Positions 24,591 through 32,777 of a DNA stretch of 64,000 bases are shown here, in pieces. Position 1 is the stretch's first letter; the number at the start of each line of letters is the position of its first letter. Position numbers and translations under genes: made by a program. Location: assembly GCF_001458355.1 (NCBI RefSeq), contig NZ_CYSA01000025.1, positions 30,578 through 94,577 of the forward strand, written 5' to 3'. The notes under the pieces are model-generated. The model had not been told where the DNA came from. It did not search any database and saw only the letters and a list, made by a program, of their open reading frames with translations. Source of the stretch: Thalassovita gelatinovora (GTDB lineage: Bacteria; Pseudomonadota; Alphaproteobacteria; Rhodobacterales; Rhodobacteraceae).

Positions 24591-26414
24591 TCAGGCTTGG
24601 CCTTGTGGTTTCGGTTTGGGCGCGGAGAAGTAAAGCAGTTGAACGCCCTCACCGCCTTTCAAGCTGCTGTCTTCGCGTGGGAAGCGCAATTCGCCCTTGG
24701 GATATATCGCCGTGACCAGCAGGGCATCGGGACGTTCGGCGCGCCATTTCTCGAAATCGTATTCGGCGCTGAGCGTGGTGGTACGGAACTCCCAGCCTGC
24801 CCGGGTCAGCGCCTGCAATTCATCAAAGCTGCGCCCTTGGGCAAAGACCCGTCCGCCCAGTGTTGCAGGCAGCGCATGGCGTGCTTGTCCTTCCTTGGCG
24901 CGGGCCAGTTGGAAGACATTGTCGCGGCCATATTCCGGCGCAAGGTCGGTGGTGACCAATGTGTTATAGGCGTCGTTATCGGTCAGCGCGACCAACCGTA
25001 CATATTGCGCCAGTTCAAGATTGTGTTCAGCTGCTTCGGACAGGACATCGCCGAAAAAGGTCGGCAACCCCAATTGCCGCGCATTGCGCAGCCGACCCCG
25101 GTTTGAATCTGTCAGCATCACCAGCACCCCCGCCTTCTGCAATGCTTCTGCCAATGCCGTGCTCCAGCCCGTGGCCCCGACCAGCAGCACGCCAGGCGCG
25201 TCTGATCCGGCCAGTCCCAGCAGTTGCGCCACCGGTTTCAGGGTAAAGCCGTGCAACACCACGGTTACTGCGACCAGAGCAAAGGCCAGCGGTGCCACCA
25301 AGGCACCGTCCTCGATCCCCACCGCAGCGAGCCGTTCACCGAACAGCCCCGCCACCGCGACCAGAACCACCCCGCGTGGTCCGGTCAGAGCGATCAGCAA
25401 CTTTTCCCGCCACGGCAACCCGGTCCCGATCAGAGAAATCACTACAGTCAGCGGCCGGGCCACGCCGATCACCAACCCGATGAACAGCGCCGCCCGCCAG
25501 TTCAACCGTTCCAGCATGGCAAAATCCAGCGATGCGGCCAGCAGAATGAACACCCCCGAAACCAACAGCACAGTGGCGTGTTCCTTGAACCGTCTGATTT
25601 CAACATAGGAAGGCAGTTCAGCATTGGCGATCACTACCCCCATGATCGTCACCGCCAACAGCCCGCTTTCATGCAAGCCCGCGTCGGACAGCGCGAACAC
25701 CCCGACCAAAACGACGAAAAGCACCGGCACCTTCATGTATTCCGGCACCAAGCCGCGTTTGAATGCCATCGCCACCCCATACCCCGCCGCCAAGCCCAGC
25801 ACAGTTGCAAGGACGATCCCCAAGATCAGTTCTTGCGCAGCGTCACCTGCGGTGGTGGCGGTATGTCTGACGATAACAACCTCGAACGCCAGAACTGCCG
25901 CCAATGCGCCGATCGGGTCGTTCACGATCGCTTCCCATTGCAACAGCGCTGCGGGCCGCCGGGCCAGCCGGGCCTGCCGCAGCAGTGGCGCGATCACGGT
26001 GGGGCCGGTCACGATCATGATACCGCCAAACACCGCAGAGGTCGCCCAGCCCAGACCGGCACCGTAATGCAGTGCCAGCGCGGAACTGAGCCAGCCCAGC
26101 GGAGCCCCGATGAAGACCAGGCGGCGCACCCCCTTGGCGGCATCGCGCAGCTTGTGCCGGTTCAGGGTCAGTCCGCCCTCAAACAAGATGATTGCGACGG
26201 CCAACGACACAATGGGCGCGACCAGCGGCCCGATATCGCGCGCCGGGTCCAGCAACCCGGTCACTGGCCCGGCAACGATCCCCGCCACCAGCATCAGCAC
26301 GATGGCCGGCAATTGCATCCGCCAAGCGATATATTGCGCCCCGACGCCCAAAGCGCCCACCAAGGCAATTGCGGTGATCGGTGTCAGTCCGGCCTCGGCC
26401 CCAGGTATCGCCAT
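24591..26414 (-). CDS. Monovalent cation:proton antiporter with RCK (TrkA-N) domain
   Basis: 607 residues. Residues about 10-395 are twelve or so membrane helices of the CPA1 Na+/H+ exchanger fold: GPVTGLLDP, FEGGLTLNRHKLRDA, GTGPTVIAPLL-like TGPTVIAPLLRQARL, and VNDPIGALAAVLAFE with the ion-binding ND motif. Residues about 405-530 are a TrkA-N/RCK Rossmann domain (GVLLVGATGWSTALAEALQKAG, then LTDSNRGRLRNARQLGLPTFFGD), followed by a C-terminal regulatory segment. It is likely a K+ or Na+/H+ antiporter gated by a nucleotide. The gene follows dgt by 9 bases and probably shares its transcript. Confidence 0.9.
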   Translation of the reverse strand: MAIPGAEAGLTPITAIALVGALGVGAQYIAWRMQLPAIVLMLVAGIVAGPVTGLLDPARDIGPLVAPIVSLAVAIILFEGGLTLNRHKLRDAAKGVRRLVFIGAPLGWLSSALALHYGAGLGWATSAVFGGIMIVTGPTVIAPLLRQARLARRPAALLQWEAIVNDPIGALAAVLAFEVVIVRHTATTAGDAAQELILGIVLATVLGLAAGYGVAMAFKRGLVPEYMKVPVLFVVLVGVFALSDAGLHESGLLAVTIMGVVIANAELPSYVEIRRFKEHATVLLVSGVFILLAASLDFAMLERLNWRAALFIGLVIGVARPLTVVISLIGTGLPWREKLLIALTGPRGVVLVAVAGLFGERLAAVGIEDGALVAPLAFALVAVTVVLHGFTLKPVAQLLGLAGSDAPGVLLVGATGWSTALAEALQKAGVLVMLTDSNRGRLRNARQLGLPTFFGDVLSEAAEHNLELAQYVRLVALTDNDAYNTLVTTDLAPEYGRDNVFQLARAKEGQARHALPATLGGRVFAQGRSFDELQALTRAGWEFRTTTLSAEYDFEKWRAERPDALLVTAIYPKGELRFPREDSSLKGGEGVQLLYFSAPKPKPQGQA

Positions 26415-26423
26415 CGTTTCTCC

Positions 26424-27611
26424 TTACCCGCCGCGCTGGACCGGCGTGGCCCGGCGCCCGGCCGGAATCGCCGGTTTGCCGGTCAATCGTTCATATTCCT
26501 GCAAGGCATAGCGGTCCGTCATTCCGGCGATGTAATCGGACACGATACGTGCCAACGCAGTTTCGTCCTCGGCTTCCGCCACCGACTTGCGCCATTGTTT
26601 TGGCATCAGGTTCGGCCGCGCCATGAACATCGGAAATAATTCTTCGATCAGGTCGGTGACATAGCTGCGGATCTCGACCACTTCGGGGGCGCGATACATT
26701 CGGTGAAACAGAAATTCCCGGATCACCTTTAGCTTGGCCCAGAGATCTGGCGAAAACTGCACCATCATTTTTCCGGCGTGACGGATATCATGCACTGATC
26801 CAGGTTTCAGATCGTCCAGATTGCGACGCGACACCGCGATGACATCTTCAACCAGAACCCCAAAAAACCGCCGCAACGCTTCGTGCCGACGGCGGTAGTA
26901 ATTCAACCCGGGATATTTGTCGTCCACCTCGGCGAAACATTGATCCAGCAGCGGCATTTCGGCCAATTCGTCGGTCGAAAACAGCTCGGCCCTGAGCCCG
27001 TCATGCAGGTCGTGATTGTTATAGGCGATATCATCGGACAGCGCGGCGACCTGTGCTTCGGCGCTGGCATGGGTGTGCAGTTCCAGATCGATCTGGGCAT
27101 TGCATTGCGCCAAAGCCCAAGGAGTCTCACCGATGACGGGGCCGTTATGTTTGGCGATCCCTTCCAGCGTTTCCCAGGTCAGGTTCAGCCCGTCCCATTC
27201 GGCGTAATGCCGTTCCAGTGCGGTCACGATGCGGATCGCCTGCGCATTGTGGTCAAAACCACCATAGGGGGCCATCAGGGCCGACAAGGCGTCTTCGCCA
27301 GTATGGCCAAAGGGGGTGTGACCCAGATCATGCGCCAGTGCGACCGCTTCGGTCAGTTCCTGATTCAGCCCCAAAGTCCCGGCGATGGTGCGGGCCACCT
27401 GCGCCACTTCGATGGAATGGGTCAGGCGGGTGCGAAAATAATCGCCCTCGTGTTCGATAAAAACTTGGGTCTTGTGTTTCAGCCGCCGGAAGCTGCTGGC
27501 ATGGATGATTCTGTCACGGTCCCGTTGAAAACACGACCGGAATACGCTTTCTTCTTCAGGATAAAGCCGCCCGCGGCTGGCCTGTGGGTCGGATGCATAG
27601 GGGGCTGTCAT
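26424..27611 (-). CDS. dgt: Deoxyguanosinetriphosphate triphosphohydrolase-like protein
   Basis: 395 residues. HD-domain dNTPase: RDRIIHASSFRRLKHKTQVF, TRLTHSIEVAQVARTIA (first His), then HDLGHTPFGHTGEDAL (HD pair) and DDIAYNNHDLHDGL (distal Asp). The H..HD..D metal site is complete. It hydrolyses dNTPs to the nucleoside and triphosphate. It is divergent from erpA with 82 bases between; the antiporter follows on the same strand. Confidence 0.93.
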   Translation of the reverse strand: MTAPYASDPQASRGRLYPEEESVFRSCFQRDRDRIIHASSFRRLKHKTQVFIEHEGDYFRTRLTHSIEVAQVARTIAGTLGLNQELTEAVALAHDLGHTPFGHTGEDALSALMAPYGGFDHNAQAIRIVTALERHYAEWDGLNLTWETLEGIAKHNGPVIGETPWALAQCNAQIDLELHTHASAEAQVAALSDDIAYNNHDLHDGLRAELFSTDELAEMPLLDQCFAEVDDKYPGLNYYRRRHEALRRFFGVLVEDVIAVSRRNLDDLKPGSVHDIRHAGKMMVQFSPDLWAKLKVIREFLFHRMYRAPEVVEIRSYVTDLIEELFPMFMARPNLMPKQWRKSVAEAEDETALARIVSDYIAGMTDRYALQEYERLTGKPAIPAGRRATPVQRGG

Positions 27612-27625
27612 GCCGCAACTGGTCC

Positions 27626-27654
27626 TTGTCGCCTGTCCTCGCCCCCCATATATT
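27626..27654 (+). promoter_or_regulatory. Candidate sigma-70 promoter of erpA
   Basis: TTGTCG (27626-27631), 17-base spacer, TATATT (27649-27654), 39 bases before the erpA ATG. The -10 region sits in a local AT patch (ATATATTCTATATAGA) that stands out from its GC-rich surroundings. The patch could also hold an iron-regulator site, but no specific box is claimed. Confidence 0.45.
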
Positions 27655-27693
27655 CTATATAGACCGAAGACGAAACCATTAGGAGCCCCAACA

Positions 27694-28017
27694 ATGCAGC
27701 TTCCCCCGACTGTTACCAGCCGCGCCTTTGCCCGGCTGGCAGAAATCGGCGCCGCTGACCAAGGTCAGGCGTTGCGCGTCGCGGTAGAAGGCGGCGGTTG
27801 TTCCGGGTTTCAGTACGATATCAAGCTGGATGCACCCGGCGATGGTGATCTGGTGCTGGAAGGGGCAGGAGAAAAGGTTGTGGTCGACAGCGTCTCGTTG
27901 CCGTTCCTGACCGGTGCCACGATCGATTTCAGCGAAGAACTGATCGGGGCGCGTTTCGTGATCGACAATCCCAACGCCACCGCCTCCTGCGGCTGCGGCA
28001 CGTCGTTTTCGATGTGA
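27694..28017 (+). CDS. erpA: Iron-sulfur cluster insertion protein (ErpA/HesB family)
   Basis: 107 residues from ATG 27694 with AGGAG nine bases upstream; a longer frame reaches back across the divergent promoter and is rejected. The A-type carrier pattern is complete: GGGCSGFQYDIKLD (first Cys), and NPNATASCGCGTSFSM with the C-x-C pair. FQY and NPNA(T/K)xxCGCG(S/T)SF resemble ErpA more than IscA or SufA. It takes an Fe-S cluster from scaffold proteins and passes it to apo-enzymes, notably in isoprenoid synthesis and respiration. Confidence 0.9.
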   Translation: MQLPPTVTSRAFARLAEIGAADQGQALRVAVEGGGCSGFQYDIKLDAPGDGDLVLEGAGEKVVVDSVSLPFLTGATIDFSEELIGARFVIDNPNATASCGCGTSFSM

Positions 28018-28080
28018 CCTTGGCTGGCTTCGCCCCAACAATTTAATCAACCTGGAATATCACCAAGTAGCCAAGGGACT

Positions 28081-28109
28081 TGCTGGCCAGCAGGCCCAAT
28101 TTGGGGCCT
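28081..28109. repeat. Two palindromes after erpA (possible terminator)
   Basis: TGCTGGCCAGCA (28081-28092) is a perfect 12-base palindrome, followed at once by AGGCCC-N6-GGGCCT (28092-28109). There is no T-run. They may end or stabilise the erpA transcript. The rest of 28018-28236 shows no gene. Confidence 0.4.
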
Positions 28110-28236
28110 TGTGCAAATTCTGGAAAGCGACTTCAGCCGTAAAAATTTTTCACACAGCCCCAAACCGCATTTGCATACCTCAATCGGGGTGACCCAACCT
28201 TCCTACCGGCCACGTGCGCCACCAGGAGACAGAATT

Positions 28237-28821
28237 TTGATTACCTTGCGGCGTATTGCCTATCTAATTCTATTGGTAATCCCGATGACCTACGGAGCAG
28301 TCATCGTGGCATTCAATACGTTATGGCAACAGCCTTCACCGCAGGCAGCTTTAATTCAAGTCGCCGAGCTTGAGCTGGAACGCCAAGGGCTTCCTGTTTG
28401 CGCAAATCCAAACGGCTATCGACTTGGCTCTGCCGTCCCAAGCCAGCATGAATGCAGGTGGTGGCGATTGCCCTATGAAAAAAGAAGGTATTGTGGTGCT
28501 CTAAACGAACTGGTGAAGCCATCCCAGAACTGTATGGAAATTGCCTTCGATGCTGAAACGCCCAGTCAGGTAATGAAGGGGTTTCGCGAAACATTTGATC
28601 ATCCTTGTAGCGCACTGGAAAATCATCGCGGCGACCTACATTACCGGTCCCATTTTAACAGTTTAAGATGTGATATTTCAGAAGAATATAGGCATTTCAC
28701 AGTTTATGTAATTTCAGTTGACCGGTTTCTTGATGATGACACAAAGAGACTGGTTCATGAGTTCGGCGATGTCTTCGGGGTGTTGAAAATTCCACGGACT
28801 CGGATATGGCAATTCATCTAG
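28237..28821 (+). CDS. Hypothetical membrane-anchored protein, AT-rich orphan
   Basis: 194 residues if it starts at TTG 28237, which has a strong AGGAGA Shine-Dalgarno seven bases upstream; the ATG at 28111 gives 42 extra polar residues with no ribosome site. One membrane helix near the N-terminus (RRIAYLILLVIPMTYGAVIVAF), then a soluble, probably periplasmic, part with six or so cysteines (for example VCANP, ECRWW, RYCGAL, NCMEI, PCSAL, RCDIS), which suggests disulfides. No family is recognised. Base use is clearly more AT-rich than in neighbours, with codons such as TTA, AGA and ATA, a sign of transfer. Confidence 0.65.
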   Translation: MITLRRIAYLILLVIPMTYGAVIVAFNTLWQQPSPQAALIQVAELELERQGLPVCANPNGYRLGSAVPSQHECRWWRLPYEKRRYCGALNELVKPSQNCMEIAFDAETPSQVMKGFRETFDHPCSALENHRGDLHYRSHFNSLRCDISEEYRHFTVYVISVDRFLDDDTKRLVHEFGDVFGVLKIPRTRIWQFI

Positions 28822-28975
28822 TCCAAATCGGTCTATGCGCGTTCAGTCCGGTTGCTGAACACGCTAGCCACGTCGGATGGACAGCCCGGCGCACTTGCGC
28901 CCTCTAAATCCCGCCTCACCGCTTGCACCCGCTGCCCGCTTGCGGGCATAGAGGCGGGGCAGAAGGAGGCCGGCT

Positions 28976-29785
28976 ATGAAGATCGCAACGTTCAACATCA
29001 ACGGGATCAAGGCGCGGGTGAACGCGCTGAGCGATTGGCTGGACGAAGCCCAGCCCGACGTGGCGCTGTTGCAGGAAATCAAGTCGGTCGACGAGGCGTT
29101 TCCGCGCGAGATTTTCGAGGACAAGGGATACAACGTCGAAACCCACGGCCAGAAAAGTTTCAACGGCGTGGCGATCCTGTCGAAACTGCCGCTGGAGGAC
29201 GTCCGGCGCGGATTGCCGGGCGACGACAGCGACGAACAGGCGCGCTGGATCGAAGCGACGGTGGTGGGCGACAAGCAGGCGATCCGCCTCTGCGGGCTCT
29301 ACCTGCCCAACGGCAACCCGGTGGAATTGCAGGACGACGGCAGCCCGTTGCCGGGTGGAAAATACGATTTCAAACTGCGCTGGATGGACCGGTTATATGC
29401 CCGTGCGCAGGACCTGCTGGCCGAAGAAATGCCCTGTCTGATGGCGGGCGACTACAATATCATCCCGCAGGCGGAGGATGCGCGTCGGCCCGAAGCCTGG
29501 ATTGAAGACGCCTTGTTCCGGCCCGAAAGCCGCGCGGCGTTTCGCCGGATCCTCAACTTGGGCTTTACCGAAGCCTTCCGCGCCCGGGTGCAGGGGCCGG
29601 GGCAATATTCGTTCTGGGATTACCAGGCCGGAAGCTGGAATCGCGATGATGGCATTCGCATCGATCATTTCCTGCTTAGCCCACAATGCGCCGATCTTTT
29701 ACGCGACTGCCGGATTGACAAGGAAATTCGCGGTCGTGAAAAACCGTCCGATCACGTACCGGTCTGGGTCGAGCTGGACGCCTGA
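28976..29785 (+). CDS. xth: Exodeoxyribonuclease III
   Basis: 269 residues. The exonuclease III/AP endonuclease fold: MKIATFNINGIKARV, LLQEIKSVDEAFP (metal-binding Glu), GVAILSK, LYLPNG, MAGDYNIIPQ (catalytic Asp/Asn), FSFWDY-like YSFWDYQ, IRIDHFLLSP and PSDHVPVWVEL (catalytic His). It nicks at abasic sites and removes 3' blocks in base excision repair. AGGAGG lies directly upstream of ATG. The 150 bases before it show no gene. Confidence 0.94.
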   Translation: MKIATFNINGIKARVNALSDWLDEAQPDVALLQEIKSVDEAFPREIFEDKGYNVETHGQKSFNGVAILSKLPLEDVRRGLPGDDSDEQARWIEATVVGDKQAIRLCGLYLPNGNPVELQDDGSPLPGGKYDFKLRWMDRLYARAQDLLAEEMPCLMAGDYNIIPQAEDARRPEAWIEDALFRPESRAAFRRILNLGFTEAFRARVQGPGQYSFWDYQAGSWNRDDGIRIDHFLLSPQCADLLRDCRIDKEIRGREKPSDHVPVWVELDA

Positions 29786-29841
29786 ACAGAGTTTTTCTCT
29801 GCGGGGGAGCACTTCTACCAAGAAGAAATAGAGTTCCGCGA

Positions 29842-31011
29842 TCAAGCCGCTGCGGTTTCATCGTGGTTATAGATCCAGTCAAACTGATGCAGCATGGCCG
29901 AGGGGGCCAGCGCACCGCCGACCTTCAGCGCCGTATGGGCGGCGAACCGCACCGGAGCGGAGCGTAGGTGGTATTTCCAAGCATTGCCGGTAGCGGCATT
30001 GATCACCCTGCTGGCGCGGGCGGCGCGGCGGGCCTGATAGGCCGCGAGCCCGCTGGCAGTGTCTTCTGAATTGTCTAATTCATCCGCCAGCGCCCAAGCG
30101 TCTTCCAGCGCCATGCAAGCCCCTTGGGCCAGGAAAGGCAATGTCGGATGGGCGGCGTCACCCAGCAGCGCAGAGTTGCCGCCCTGCCAATGGCGGGCCA
30201 CGGGGTGGCGGAACAGACCCCACAAATGTACGGTTTCGACCCGGGCCAACATTTTCTGCACCTCCGGACCGAAATCGGCGAAGGTGGCGCGCAGCGTATC
30301 GGGGCTGTCTTGGTGGCTCCAGCCTTCGTCGACCCATGCGTGACGTTCCTGCACTGCAACAAGGTTCAGGGCCGACCCTCCGCGCAACGGATAGCTGACC
30401 ATATGGCGCCCCGGCCCCATATGAACCCATGCTTCGGGCGGGCGGTTTGCGTCATTGGGGATGATGGTGCGCCAAGCGACCTGACCGGTGAAACGTGGGC
30501 TGGCATCGCCGTTCAGCGCCGGACGCAGGCACGAATGCAACCCGTCAGCGCCAATCACCACGTCAGCTTCGATCACCGCGCCGTTCGCGGTATGGACACG
30601 CGGGCGATCACCCGGATCGACACGATCCACTTTGTGCAGCAGCCGGATGCGCACCCCGGCTTCGCGAGCCCCATGCGCCAGAATTTCAATCAGGTCAGCG
30701 CGATGGGTGAAATAGTAATTGCGGTTTTCCAACCGACCCAGATCGAGGCGCAGAACTTCGGATCTCCGGTAATCGCGCAGGCTGACCGCATTGGCGCGCA
30801 CAGAGCCTCGCACCAAATCCTGCCCCAGTCCGAGAGCATCGAGCACGGCAAAGCCATTCGGGCTTATCTGCAACCCGGCCCCGACTTCGGCGATCGCTTC
30901 GGCCTGTTCCAGCAAGGTGACCGAGCCACCGCGCAAGGCCAATGCACGCGCCACGGCAAGCCCGCCGATCCCACCGCCGATTACCAGAATGTTCAGCCCA
31001 ATCACGCTCAT
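29842..31011 (-). CDS. FAD-dependent monooxygenase (aromatic hydroxylase type)
   Basis: 389 residues from ATG 31011, with AGGAGG about eleven bases upstream; the GTG at 31023 directly abuts that site. The Rossmann GxGxxG motif is GGGIGGLAVARAL, the second FAD motif is VVIGADGLHSCLRP (DG motif), and the third GD motif is NSALLGDAAHPTLPFLAQGACMALEDA. This is the salicylate/3-hydroxybenzoate hydroxylase type of class A flavin monooxygenase that uses NAD(P)H and O2 on an aromatic acid. No ring-cleavage genes are nearby, so the substrate stays open. Confidence 0.88.
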   Translation of the reverse strand: MSVIGLNILVIGGGIGGLAVARALALRGGSVTLLEQAEAIAEVGAGLQISPNGFAVLDALGLGQDLVRGSVRANAVSLRDYRRSEVLRLDLGRLENRNYYFTHRADLIEILAHGAREAGVRIRLLHKVDRVDPGDRPRVHTANGAVIEADVVIGADGLHSCLRPALNGDASPRFTGQVAWRTIIPNDANRPPEAWVHMGPGRHMVSYPLRGGSALNLVAVQERHAWVDEGWSHQDSPDTLRATFADFGPEVQKMLARVETVHLWGLFRHPVARHWQGGNSALLGDAAHPTLPFLAQGACMALEDAWALADELDNSEDTASGLAAYQARRAARASRVINAATGNAWKYHLRSAPVRFAAHTALKVGGALAPSAMLHQFDWIYNHDETAAA

Positions 31012-31040
31012 TCGCCGGTTCACCTCCTGCTGCTGATACG

Positions 31041-31068
31041 AAAAACGCCGGGACCGGGGCCCCGACGT
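31041..31068 (-). terminator. Rho-independent terminator of dksA
   Basis: On the minus strand ACGTCGGG pairs with CCCGGCGT (one T-G wobble, 8-base loop) and is followed by TTTTT. It lies 30 bases after the dksA stop. Confidence 0.65.
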
Positions 31069-31097
31069 CTTATTCTTTTACGCGGCACATGACCCGA

Positions 31098-31520
31098 TCA
31101 GTCGTCGCGATGCACTTTTTCACGCCGTTCGTGACGTTCCTGGGCTTCCAGGCTCATCGTGGCGATCGGACGTGCATCCAGCCGTTTCAGGCTGATCGGT
31201 TCGCCGGTGACTTCGCAATAACCGTATTCGCCTTCTTCGATGCGGCGCAGGGCCGCGTCGATCTTGGAAACCAGTTTGCGCTGTCTGTCGCGGGTGCGCA
31301 ATTCCAATGCGCGATCGGTTTCTTCGCTGGCCCGGTCGGCCACATCAGGAATATTGCGTGTTGTTTCCTGCAGTCCTTCGATCGTGTCGCGGCTGTCATC
31401 CAGGATTTCTGCTTTCCAAGCCAGAAGCTTGCGCCGGAAATATTCCAGCTGCTTCTCGTTCATGAAAGGTTCACCTTCCGCCGGACGGTAATCATCGGAA
31501 ATAAAGGTTTCTGCCTTCAT
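31098..31520 (-). CDS. dksA: RNA polymerase-binding transcription factor DksA (single-cysteine form)
   Basis: 140 residues from ATG 31520 (MKAETFISDDYRP), with a GGAAAAGAG site; the frame is open 17 codons further to ATG 31571. The coiled-coil with its tip DVADRA (D59-x-x-D62-x-A64) that enters the secondary channel of RNA polymerase is intact. The globular zinc-finger part reads GYCEVTGEPISLKRLDARP: of the four zinc cysteines of E. coli DksA only C102 remains, and T105 takes the second position. Zinc-free DksA forms of this kind occur in Rhodobacterales. It works with ppGpp on rRNA and amino acid promoters. Confidence 0.92.
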   Translation of the reverse strand: MKAETFISDDYRPAEGEPFMNEKQLEYFRRKLLAWKAEILDDSRDTIEGLQETTRNIPDVADRASEETDRALELRTRDRQRKLVSKIDAALRRIEEGEYGYCEVTGEPISLKRLDARPIATMSLEAQERHERREKVHRDD

Positions 31521-31700
31521 CTCTTTTCCTTCATCAAGGCCATGATCTGTCAAGCCAGTATCCTTTGACATAATGGCGTCCTCCCGGCGCTCATCTATCT
31601 CAACGTATGGTGATTGTCACTACCTTTAACGCCACAGATTGCGAGTGGTTTAACTTCGCGATACTGTAACGCGAAAACGAGATGGATGAGGTAAGAGCGG

Positions 31701-32540
31701 ATGAAATTTCAAGGCACTGACGCCTATGTGGCAACCGACGATTTGACTGTTGCGGTCAATGCGGCGGTCACACTGGAACGGCCCTTGCTGGTCAAGGGCG
31801 AACCGGGCACCGGCAAGACCGAACTGGCCAAACAGGTGGCCGGCGCGCTGGGGCTGAAGATGATCGAGTGGAACATCAAGTCGACGACCAAGGCCCAGCA
31901 GGGCCTGTATGAATACGACGCCGTCAGCCGGTTGCGCGACAGTCAGTTGGGCGATGAACGCGTCCATGATGTGAAAAACTACATCAAGCAGGGCAAGCTT
32001 TGGCAGGCCTTCGATTCGGATGAAAAGGTCGTTCTGCTGATCGATGAGATCGACAAGGCCGACATCGAATTCCCCAACGATCTGTTGCAGGAACTCGATA
32101 AGATGGAATTTCATGTTTATGAAACCGGCGAAACGATTCAAGCACGGCACCGACCGATCATCATCATCACCTCGAACAATGAAAAAGAACTGCCCGACGC
32201 ATTCCTGCGCCGCTGCTTTTTCCACTATATCCGGTTCCCAGACACCGACACGATGAAGAAGATCGTCGAAGTGCATCATCCAGGCATTAAAGAACAGCTG
32301 CTGACCACGGCATTGACCCAGTTTTATGAAATCCGCGACATGAGCGGGTTGAAAAAGAAACCGTCGACGTCGGAAGTACTGGATTGGCTGAAACTGCTGC
32401 TGGCCGAAGATCTGACCCCTGAGGATCTGCGCCGTGACGGGGCTAACGCGCTACCAAAGCTGCACGGGGCGCTGTTGAAAAACGAACAGGATGTACATCT
32501 GTTCGAACGGCTGGCCTTCATGGCACGCAGTCAGGGTTAA
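31701..32540 (+). CDS. MoxR family AAA+ ATPase
   Basis: 279 residues. Walker A GEPGTGKTELAKQ (about 34-46), Walker B VVLLIDEIDKADIEFPNDLLQELDKMEF (about 112-139), sensor 1 ITSNNEKELPDAFLRRCFFHYIRFP with the MoxR arginine finger region. MoxR ATPases act with VWA-domain proteins as chaperone-like pairs that load metals or remodel targets. The VWA partner is three genes downstream (34326-35510), separated by a lipoprotein and a small membrane protein. Good AGGTAAGAG before ATG. The 237 bases to the next gene carry no other gene. Confidence 0.92.
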   Translation: MKFQGTDAYVATDDLTVAVNAAVTLERPLLVKGEPGTGKTELAKQVAGALGLKMIEWNIKSTTKAQQGLYEYDAVSRLRDSQLGDERVHDVKNYIKQGKLWQAFDSDEKVVLLIDEIDKADIEFPNDLLQELDKMEFHVYETGETIQARHRPIIIITSNNEKELPDAFLRRCFFHYIRFPDTDTMKKIVEVHHPGIKEQLLTTALTQFYEIRDMSGLKKKPSTSEVLDWLKLLLAEDLTPEDLRRDGANALPKLHGALLKNEQDVHLFERLAFMARSQG

Positions 32541-32777
32541 TCAGCCGACGAAACCACAGGTGGCGCAATGTGAAGCCATTGTGCCGCCTTGGTTAACAAT
32601 CTATTTCCAACCCCGCGTTGTAAAGGACACATTCCCGCCCCATTCCAGCGCTAGCCCTTGGACATTCCGGTTTGCCCGTCGAAATACTGACGCAACTATG
32701 GGGCATTTTGTCATTTGGAACGTCAAAAGTATGGTATTCATGAGTTTCTTATTTTTCTGCGCCGGGGGCACCAGACG

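Noticed and set aside
25224..26639. A 471-residue open frame opposite the antiporter and dgt genes
   Set aside because: Rich in Gln/His/Pro/Arg without any fold features, exactly antisense to two clear genes; a high-GC shadow frame.
29787..29801. CAGAG-TTTTT-CTCTG hairpin after xth
   Set aside because: Only five base pairs with an all-T loop; too weak to call a terminator.
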